From Chromatiales bacterium (GTDB lineage Bacteria; Pseudomonadota; Gammaproteobacteria; SZUA-152): a stretch of DNA of 5,089 bases. Under the pieces are notes generated by a model that searched no databases, had not been told where the DNA came from, and was given only the letters and a program-made list of their open reading frames with translations. Made by a program: the position numbers and the translations under genes. The first letter of the stretch is position 1. Each line of letters opens with the position of its first letter. Positions 1-5,089 of this stretch are shown here, in pieces. Location of the stretch: assembly GCA_026999335.1 (NCBI GenBank), contig JALTPW010000244.1, forward strand, positions 1 through 5,089, read 5' to 3'.

Positions 1-2091
1 TTCTTCACCAGGACGGTCGCCCGCAACGGAGGGCTTGCCGTAACGGCGCTGCAAATCGATCCAGGCCAGCTCCAGAACCTGCGCCAAGATCACCTCGGCG
101 ATGTAGCTAAGGTGGTCGCTCACCACCATCAGTGGTACGGCATCCATCACATCGGCGGCAGCCACGCGCAGCACCGCCGCCTGTTTGAACTGGCGCAGTG
201 CATCCATGGCCTGCTCCAGATCGCCGTCAGGCACGGCGTCCAGACGGCATTGCAACTCGGCGGCCAACTCGTCACGGCCGGCCGGCGCATACAGGCTGCG
301 CGCGTCCAGCAGTTCGTCCAGCAGCAGGGGGTACTGCACCAGCCTTACCGCAATCCACGGGCTGGCTGCACACAGGCGTACCAGTTGCGACAGGGCCAGC
401 GGGTGTTCCACCAACAGGGCCAGATAGGCACTGCGGCGGGCCACGGCCTCGACCAGTTTCAACAGCCGCTGCACCACCACGTCGGCCTCGTCGTGGGCCC
501 CCGCCGCACCCAGCAACAGCGGCATCAATCGATCCAGCCGCTCACGACCAGTGCAATGCAGGGCGTGGTAGCGTGAACTGTCACGCAGTGCGCTGAGCTG
601 CCGCAACACGGCCCCGGTGTCGTCGAAACCGGCCTCGCGCAACGCCGTCTGAGCAGCATCGTCGTCCAGCGCCCCCTGCCATAGGGCGTCCAGAGCAGCC
701 TTGCCATCACCGGTCTGCGGTGCATCGAAGACCTGCTCGAAGTGGCTGTGCACCCGCGCCATATGGCCGCGCAGCACGGGGATGAAATCGTCCCAGGTCT
801 CGCAGCCCATACTGTAGGCGAGACGTTGGCGCGCGGCCTCATCCGCTGGCAGGCAGTGGGTCTGCTGGTCACGGTATTCCTGCAAGCGGTGTTCGCTGTC
901 GCGCAGGAACACATAGGCGTCGAGCAATTGCTCGACCACGTAGCGCGGCAGGTAGTCCTGCCCGGCCAGCCACGCCAACACACGGCGGATTTCACGCCGT
1001 TGCAGGGCCGGCTCACGGCCACCACGAATCAGCTGAAAGGCCTGACCGATGAATTCCACTTCACGGATGCCGCCGGCACCCAGCTTGACGTTGTCGGCCA
1101 TACCCTTGCGCTGCACCTCGGCGGCCACCATGGCCTTCATCTCGCGCAGGGCGGCGAAGGCGCCATAGTCGAGATAACGCCGGTAAATAAAGGGGTGCAG
1201 CAGGCCCAGCAGGCGTTCGCCATCTTCGCAACGACCGGCCACCGGGCGCGCCTTGATCAGGGCGTAGCGCTCCCAGTCGCGGCCATGCACCTGATAATAG
1301 TTCTCCATGGCCTCGAAGTTCAGCGCCAGCGCGCCGCTGCCACCGAAGGGCCGCAAGCGCATGTCGACGCGGAACACAAAACCCTCGGCGGTATTTTCAT
1401 CGAGGGCGCGGATCAACTCGCGGCCCAGGCGGATAAAAAACTCCTCGTTGCTGCGCGTACGCGGCACACCTTGTGTTTCCCCGCTTTCGGCATAGGCGAA
1501 GATAAGGTCGATATCGGAGGAAAAATTCAGCTCGCCCGCACCCAGCTTGCCCATGCCGAGCACCACCAGTTGCTGCGGCTGGCCACTATTGGCGCCGGTA
1601 GGCACACCCCACTCGGCCTGCAGCCAGTCCTGCAGGCGGGCCAAGGCACCGCGGATGCAGGCCTCGGCCAGGGCCGAGAGGTCGGTGGTGGTCTGCCACA
1701 GGTCGGCATGGCCGGCGATGTCGCGCCAGGCGATGCGCAGCATTTCGCGGCGACGCAGGCGGCGCAGGGCGGCACCGAGCTGGTCGGCATTGGCACAACC
1801 GGCCAGCGCCGCCTGCACACGGCCGGCCAGAGTGTCGGCAGCGTAGGCCCGATGCAGGTCGCCACTGTCGAGCAGGCCAAGCAGCAAGGCCGGATCGCGC
1901 GTGCAATGGCGGGCGACGAAGTCGCTACAGGCCCACACACGGCACAATTCGGGCAGCAGTGCGGAATCGATGGACAGCGTGGCGTGGCTTTCCTTGAGCG
2001 TTTCGGTGAAAGCCGTCCAGTGCGCGGCCAGCTCATCGCGCAACGCCGCAGGTACTGTGCGCAGATGTGCATCAATGTCGATATGGCTCAT
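1..2091 (-). CDS. glnE: Glutamine synthetase adenylyltransferase / adenylyl-removing enzyme, 3' end missing
   Basis: GlnE is a cytoplasmic two-headed enzyme that attaches AMP to a tyrosine of glutamine synthetase (switching it down) and removes it by phosphorolysis, under control of PII protein and glutamine. The frame is open for 697 codons from an ATG at 2091 to the left edge. A TGA stop directly precedes this ATG in frame, so no earlier start is possible. Ribosome binding is modest (GAAGG, about 9 bases upstream). The N-terminal deadenylylation nucleotidyltransferase motif GMGKLGAGELNFSSDIDL lies at residues 179-196; D193 and D195 correspond to the metal-binding DxD pair of the E. coli adenylyl-removase domain. 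Further family blocks are RVDMRLRPFGG, KLGAGGIREVEFI (336-348) and DSEHRLQEYRDQQTHCLP (398-415). The visible part continues into the helical region before the second catalytic domain (DALRQFKQAAVLRVAAADV). E. coli GlnE is 946 residues, so about 250 residues, including the second DxD motif of the adenylylating domain, lie off the left edge. No frameshift or internal stop was seen. Confidence 0.97.
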   Translation of the reverse strand, partial: MSHIDIDAHLRTVPAALRDELAAHWTAFTETLKESHATLSIDSALLPELCRVWACSDFVARHCTRDPALLLGLLDSGDLHRAYAADTLAGRVQAALAGCANADQLGAALRRLRRREMLRIAWRDIAGHADLWQTTTDLSALAEACIRGALARLQDWLQAEWGVPTGANSGQPQQLVVLGMGKLGAGELNFSSDIDLIFAYAESGETQGVPRTRSNEEFFIRLGRELIRALDENTAEGFVFRVDMRLRPFGGSGALALNFEAMENYYQVHGRDWERYALIKARPVAGRCEDGERLLGLLHPFIYRRYLDYGAFAALREMKAMVAAEVQRKGMADNVKLGAGGIREVEFIGQAFQLIRGGREPALQRREIRRVLAWLAGQDYLPRYVVEQLLDAYVFLRDSEHRLQEYRDQQTHCLPADEAARQRLAYSMGCETWDDFIPVLRGHMARVHSHFEQVFDAPQTGDGKAALDALWQGALDDDAAQTALREAGFDDTGAVLRQLSALRDSSRYHALHCTGRERLDRLMPLLLGAAGAHDEADVVVQRLLKLVEAVARRSAYLALLVEHPLALSQLVRLCAASPWIAVRLVQYPLLLDELLDARSLYAPAGRDELAAELQCRLDAVPDGDLEQAMDALRQFKQAAVLRVAAADVMDAVPLMVVSDHLSYIAEVILAQVLELAWIDLQRRYGKPSVAGDRPGEE

Positions 2092-2172
2092 TCACTGGCC
2101 CTTCTACTGTCCACGCCTTAAAGGATAGGCTCACTGAACCGATATCTGAAAGGCATCAAGTGAACTTACTTA

Positions 2173-2202
2173 TTCAACCTGAATCCGTGCATTCAGGTTC
2201 AA
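2173..2202. promoter_or_regulatory. Inverted repeat / hairpin upstream of pilU
   Basis: AACCTGAAT (2176-2184) and ATTCAGGTT (2191-2199) are perfect 9-base reverse complements around a 6-base loop CCGTGC. Beyond a C-C mismatch (2175/2200), two more pairs form (TT 2173-2174 with AA 2201-2202). The structure ends 4 bases before the AGGG ribosome binding site of pilU at 2207-2210. It could act as a protein-binding operator in DNA or as a hairpin in the pilU leader RNA. The sequence does not say which, and no T-run follows, so a classic attenuator terminator is unlikely. Confidence 0.55.
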
Positions 2203-2206
2203 CCGC

Positions 2207-2210
2207 AGGG
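2207..2210 (+). promoter_or_regulatory. Ribosome binding site of pilU
   Basis: AGGG lies 8 bases before the ATG at 2219. It is a short but correctly spaced Shine-Dalgarno match. It supports this start, which is also the only ATG available: reading upstream in frame reaches a TGA at 2180-2182 with no other usual start codon between. Confidence 0.5.
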
Positions 2211-2218
2211 CCTTTCAA

Positions 2219-3388
2219 ATGCAGATCCTGGATTATCTGAAACTGATGGTGAAGTATGAGGCCTCCGACCTCTATTTCACAGTCGGCGCGCCAGTGAGCG
2301 CAAAGATTTTTGGCATGCTCAAACCGCTGGAAAAAACCACCCTGCCCTCCGGACAGGTCAAGGAACTGGCGTACAGCCTGATGAGCGAAGAACAGATCAC
2401 CCTGTTCGAGATCAAGCCGGAGATGAATCTGGCCCATTCAGAATCGGGCCTGGGCCGCTTCCGCGTCAACATCTTCAAGCAACGCAATCAGGTAGCGATG
2501 GTGGTGCGTCACATCAAGACGCAGATCCCCAGTTCTGAAGAACTGGGCCTGCCACCGATTCTGAAAAAGATCGTCATGCAGAAACGTGGTCTGGTGCTGT
2601 TCGTCGGTGGCACCGGTTCAGGCAAGTCCACCTCACTGGCGGCCCTGATCGACTACCGCAACACCAATAGTGCGGGGCACATCATTACCATCGAGGATCC
2701 CATCGAGTTCATCCATAACCACAAAAAGTCCATTATCAATCAACGCGAAGTGGGACTGGACACAGACAGCTATGAAGATGCCCTGGTCAACACCCTGCGC
2801 CAGGCACCCGATGTCATCCTGATCGGCGAGATCCGCGACCGCGAGACCATGGAACACGCCATTGCCTTCGCCGAGACCGGCCATTTGGCCATTTCCACCC
2901 TGCACGCCAACAACGCCAACCAGGCGCTGGATCGCATCATCAACTTTTTTCCCGATGATCGGCGCAGTCAACTGCTGATGGATTTGTCGCTCAATGTGCG
3001 CGCCTTTATTTCACAGCGCCTGATTCCCACGCTGGACAGCAAACGCACGGTGGCGGTGGAGGTGCTGCTGGGGACGCCATTGATACAGGACCTGATTCTC
3101 AAGGGCGAGATCCATACCATCAAGGAGATCATGGAAAAATCCACCAATCTGGGCATGCAGACCTTCGATCAGGCCCTGTTCAAGCTCTACAAGGACGGCC
3201 TGATATCCCTGGAGGAGGCCCTGCGCAATGCCGATTCGCAGAACAACCTGCGCCTGAAGATCAGCCTCTCGGAAGGCAAGGCTGAAGTTGATCCGAGTCT
3301 GAAAATGAAGGAGGAAGCGGATGACCCGGCCGTCATGGGGCCGCAGGCCGGCCTGCTGAACATGGAACTGGAACCTAAACCACGTTAG
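2219..3388 (+). CDS. pilU: PilU, type IV pilus retraction (twitching motility) ATPase
   Basis: PilU is a cytoplasmic hexameric ATPase of the PilT/PilU secretion-ATPase family. It works with PilT at the base of the type IV pilus to power fibre retraction. The 389-residue protein is complete and close to the P. aeruginosa PilU length (382). The N-terminal PAS-like domain (about 1-100) includes SDLYFTVGAP. The RecA-like domain shows Walker A GGTGSGKST (130-138, K136), the Asp box ITIEDPIEF (156-164), Walker B with catalytic glutamate DVILIGEIRD (198-207, E204) and the His box TGHLAISTLHANNA (220-233, H222 and H229). All catalytic residues appear intact. PilU rather than PilT is indicated by the greater length, by INFFPDD and GMQTFDQAL contexts typical of PilU, and by LIQDLILK (288-295) where PilT proteins carry AIRNLIRE. 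A charged tail follows from about 351. pilT is not adjacent in this window. The gene diverges from glnE and converges on ponA, so it is probably transcribed alone. Confidence 0.94.
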   Translation: MQILDYLKLMVKYEASDLYFTVGAPVSAKIFGMLKPLEKTTLPSGQVKELAYSLMSEEQITLFEIKPEMNLAHSESGLGRFRVNIFKQRNQVAMVVRHIKTQIPSSEELGLPPILKKIVMQKRGLVLFVGGTGSGKSTSLAALIDYRNTNSAGHIITIEDPIEFIHNHKKSIINQREVGLDTDSYEDALVNTLRQAPDVILIGEIRDRETMEHAIAFAETGHLAISTLHANNANQALDRIINFFPDDRRSQLLMDLSLNVRAFISQRLIPTLDSKRTVAVEVLLGTPLIQDLILKGEIHTIKEIMEKSTNLGMQTFDQALFKLYKDGLISLEEALRNADSQNNLRLKISLSEGKAEVDPSLKMKEEADDPAVMGPQAGLLNMELEPKPR

Positions 3389-3411
3389 GCCTGAAGTCCC
3401 CTCAAGCCTAA
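3385..3411. terminator. Stem-loop shared by the convergent pilU and ponA ends
   Basis: TTAGGC (3385-3390) pairs with GCCTAA (3406-3411). After a C/A mismatch, TGA (3392-3394) pairs with TCA (3402-3404), leaving a 7-base loop. Read on the minus strand, the mismatch becomes a G-U wobble, so the ponA transcript could form an unbroken 10-pair stem. The palindrome contains the pilU TAG stop (3386-3388) and the ponA TAG stop (3408-3410 on the minus strand). Neither side has a U-run (AAATAACTCC on plus, CGTGGTTTAG on minus), so it is not a canonical intrinsic terminator. It may stabilise 3' ends or assist termination in both directions. Confidence 0.4.
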
Positions 3412-5089
3412 AATAACTCCTCCGGCACTTCGTCCGCAGCGGAACGGGGGGTCAGCCTGTCGGCTCTCTGCCGATACGGAGCCATCGCCTCTTCGTCCAA
3501 CGGCGCCGGCACATTTTCCACGCGGAAGGTTTCGAAGATCGCCTGGGGATGACCGGCCGGCGCCAACAGTCCGCTTTTTGGATCGATACGCACGGTGACC
3601 AGCCCCGGGGGACGTTCCAGCGGCTGCGGCGGCAGCCCTTTTAGTGCCTCGCGCATATAGTCAATCCACATGGGCAGTGCGGCACGGCCCCCCGTTTCCC
3701 GGTCACCCAGCGGCTGCGGACGGTCGAAACCCACCCACACCGTAGTCGCCAGATCCGAGCTAAAGCCCGAAAACCAGGCGTCATGCTGATCATTGGTGGT
3801 TCCCGTCTTGCCCGCCAGATCCGCACGTTGCAACACCCGCGCACGCCGTGCCGTGCCACGCTGAATCACATCACGCATCATACTGCGCATCAGGTAGACG
3901 TTCTGCGCTGTGGCCACGCGGGGGGCAATATTGACCGGTATTTGTTCGTCACGCCGGGGCGGTCCGACAAAGGTCATCTGCACAGCACGCTCTGCATCCG
4001 TTATCTCACAGTACCTGCACACGGTGGCCGGCGCCGCCTGGTACAGCACCTCACCATCCGGATCTTCGATGCGCTCAATGAACCAGGGGCTGACGTGGAA
4101 GCCGTTATTGGCAAACACCGCATAACCCGTGACGATCTCCAGCGGCGTCACGGCACCGCTACCCAGCGCCAGTGACAGGTCACGCGGCAGACCTGACCTG
4201 TCAAAACCAAAGCGGCTGACGTAGTTGATCGCATGGGAAATGCCCATCGCACGCAGCAGACGGATGGAAACCAGGTTGCGTGACTTCACCAGCGCCTCGC
4301 GCAGACGGGTGGGGCCGAACACGCGACCGCTATAGTTCTCCGGTCGCCAGGTGGCCTCCAGACCGACATCCTCGAACACCACCGGGGCATCGTTGATCAG
4401 GCTCGCCGGCGTGAAGCCTTTTTCCAGTCCTGCGGAATAGATAAACGGTTTGAAGTTAGAGCCCGGCTGGCGTTTAGCCTGGGTAATACGGTTGAATTTG
4501 CTGGCGCTGAAATGAAACCCACCCACCAGGGCTCGAATGGCCCCGTCATGGGGGCTGACAGACACCAGCGCGCCCTCCACCGTGGGCACCTGCACCAGAT
4601 GCCATTCATCCTTTTTACCGCGTTCGGCAATGCGAATCACATCACCACGGGCAAGGATATCAGCGGCCTGTTCCGGCACCTTACCGGTTCGGCCACCCGG
4701 CAGCGCTGGTGCGGCCCACGACAGGCCGACCCAGTCGATCGACACGATACCCCGGCGCGGCTCGTAGACCTTGGCGGACTGCCCCTCTACCGACAGCACC
4801 AGCACTGGCAACAAACCATTGACTTCCCGGTAGGGCTTCAGCACTTCCGCCCATTGCTCTTCCGTATCCTCATCCTCTTCGCCCAGTTCGACCCGTGCCA
4901 GCGGGCCGCGGTAGCCATGCCGCGCATCATAGGCCAGCAAGGCCTCACGCTGGGCGGCATTAGCCGCCGCCTGCATGGCCGAGTTTATGCTGGTGATCAC
5001 CCGGAAGCCCTTGGAATAGGCATTGTCACCATAGCGGGAAACCATCTCACTACGCACCATCTCCGCCACATAGGGTGCCACCACTTCTC
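3408..5089 (-). CDS. mrcA: Penicillin-binding protein 1A (class A, bifunctional), 5' end missing
   Basis: Class A PBPs are inner-membrane enzymes that polymerise lipid II (glycosyltransferase domain) and cross-link peptidoglycan (transpeptidase domain) in the periplasm; the gene is called mrcA or ponA. The frame enters at the right edge and ends at TAG 3408-3410, giving 559 complete codons. Counting from the GTG valine at 5084 as 1, the sequence opens with the linker APYVAEMVR after the glycosyltransferase domain, then DARHGYRGP near 53-61. An OB-like domain typical of PBP1A follows at about 60-170, carrying an acidic stretch GEEDEDTEE. The transpeptidase domain has all three motifs: SxxK (SNFK, nucleophile S209, K212), SxN (SRN, 268-270) and KTG (426-428). 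E. coli PBP1A is 850 residues, so the cytoplasmic end, membrane anchor and glycosyltransferase domain lie off the right edge. The GTG at 5084 is internal, not the true start. Only two cysteines are visible, C356 and C359. The gene converges on pilU with a 19-base gap. Confidence 0.96.
   Translation of the reverse strand, partial: EVVAPYVAEMVRSEMVSRYGDNAYSKGFRVITSINSAMQAAANAAQREALLAYDARHGYRGPLARVELGEEDEDTEEQWAEVLKPYREVNGLLPVLVLSVEGQSAKVYEPRRGIVSIDWVGLSWAAPALPGGRTGKVPEQAADILARGDVIRIAERGKKDEWHLVQVPTVEGALVSVSPHDGAIRALVGGFHFSASKFNRITQAKRQPGSNFKPFIYSAGLEKGFTPASLINDAPVVFEDVGLEATWRPENYSGRVFGPTRLREALVKSRNLVSIRLLRAMGISHAINYVSRFGFDRSGLPRDLSLALGSGAVTPLEIVTGYAVFANNGFHVSPWFIERIEDPDGEVLYQAAPATVCRYCEITDAERAVQMTFVGPPRRDEQIPVNIAPRVATAQNVYLMRSMMRDVIQRGTARRARVLQRADLAGKTGTTNDQHDAWFSGFSSDLATTVWVGFDRPQPLGDRETGGRAALPMWIDYMREALKGLPPQPLERPPGLVTVRIDPKSGLLAPAGHPQAIFETFRVENVPAPLDEEAMAPYRQRADRLTPRSAADEVPEELF

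Larger units (their letters stand above)
2092..2218. other. Divergent intergenic region between glnE and pilU
   Basis: These 127 bases separate two divergent start codons and should hold the promoters of both genes. I found no convincing sigma-70 promoter on either strand and no sigma-54 GG-N10-GC type site. The best plus-strand pair is TTAAAG (from 2119) with GATATC (from 2141), 17 bases apart, but each hexamer matches only 3 of 6 consensus bases. The clearest element is the inverted repeat at 2173-2202, listed separately. The region is visibly more AT-rich than glnE. Confidence 0.7.
2160..2240 (+). other. Possible short upstream reading frame overlapping the pilU start
   Basis: A GTG at 2160 lies 6 bases after GAAAGG (2148-2153), a better Shine-Dalgarno match than that of pilU itself. 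The frame runs 26 codons to TGA at 2238-2240, through the inverted repeat and across the pilU start in a different frame. The encoded peptide (beginning MNLLIQPESVHSG) has no recognisable feature. It could be a leader peptide that affects pilU translation, or chance. There is no evidence of selection on it, so it is a candidate only. Confidence 0.15.

Noticed and set aside
112..576. A 154-codon plus-strand frame opposite the glnE 3' part
   Set aside because: It is the same complementary-register artefact, with a His/Gln-rich translation and no ribosome binding site or domain.
1527..2075. A 182-codon minus-strand frame inside glnE
   Set aside because: It is a shifted frame of glnE itself; the Pro/Cys/Arg-rich composition is typical of off-frame reading of GC-rich coding DNA.
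742..2121. A 459-codon open frame on the plus strand, opposite glnE
   Set aside because: It is in the exact codon register opposite glnE, where stops would need TTA, CTA or TCA codons in glnE, which are avoided in GC-rich genes. The translation is rich in His, Gln and Ala, shows no domain, and glnE is certain on the other strand.
2119..2146. Possible sigma-70 promoter TTAAAG-17-GATATC ahead of pilU
   Set aside because: Spacing is ideal but each hexamer has only 3 of 6 consensus matches, which is expected by chance in a region of this length.
2633..2971. A 112-codon minus-strand frame opposite pilU
   Set aside because: It lies opposite the Walker A to His box region in the complementary register. 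Strong motif conservation of PilU explains the open frame.
3783..4175. A 130-codon plus-strand frame opposite ponA
   Set aside because: It is a complementary-register shadow of the transpeptidase domain, with no domain or independent start signal.
3408..5084. The GTG at 5084 as the true start of the PBP gene
   Set aside because: The frame stays open upstream to the window edge, and the protein begins in the middle of the linker after the glycosyltransferase domain, so the gene is partial, not a transpeptidase-only protein.
1..5089. A hidden defence system, mobile element or novel multi-gene system
   Set aside because: Nearly all the sequence is accounted for by three conserved housekeeping-type genes. 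No transposase, integrase, direct-repeat array, tRNA-like fold or unexplained gap over 130 bases was found.

Overview
The window looks like an ordinary chromosomal housekeeping stretch from a fairly GC-rich proteobacterium, most likely a gammaproteobacterium. The basis is three recognisable proteins: a two-headed glutamine synthetase adenylyltransferase (GlnE), a PilU-type twitching ATPase and a class A penicillin-binding protein of the PBP1A type. All three match the proteobacterial versions in their motifs. I do not recognise a genus.

Layout, left to right. Bases 1-2091 hold the first 697 codons of glnE on the minus strand, with its C-terminal end cut off by the left edge. Bases 2092-2218 are a 127-base divergent intergenic region, with a clear inverted repeat just upstream of the next gene and no convincing sigma-70 promoter. 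Bases 2219-3388 hold a complete pilU on the plus strand. Only 19 bases separate the pilU stop from the stop of the convergent gene ponA/mrcA, which runs on the minus strand from beyond the right edge to 3408. An imperfect palindrome spans this junction and contains both stop codons.

The genes do not form one operon: glnE and pilU diverge, and pilU and ponA converge. GlnE belongs to nitrogen regulation, PilU to type IV pilus retraction and PBP1A to peptidoglycan synthesis. The one suggestive link is that ponA commonly sits next to pilMNOPQ in gammaproteobacteria. This lone pilU, without pilT beside it in the window, may therefore lie close to a pilus assembly locus off the right edge.

No mobile element, tRNA, rRNA, CRISPR array or novel multi-gene system was found. 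The points worth a second look are small: the hairpin and a possible leader peptide ahead of pilU, the shared stem-loop between pilU and ponA, the orphan position of pilU, and a lone cysteine pair in the PBP1A transpeptidase region.
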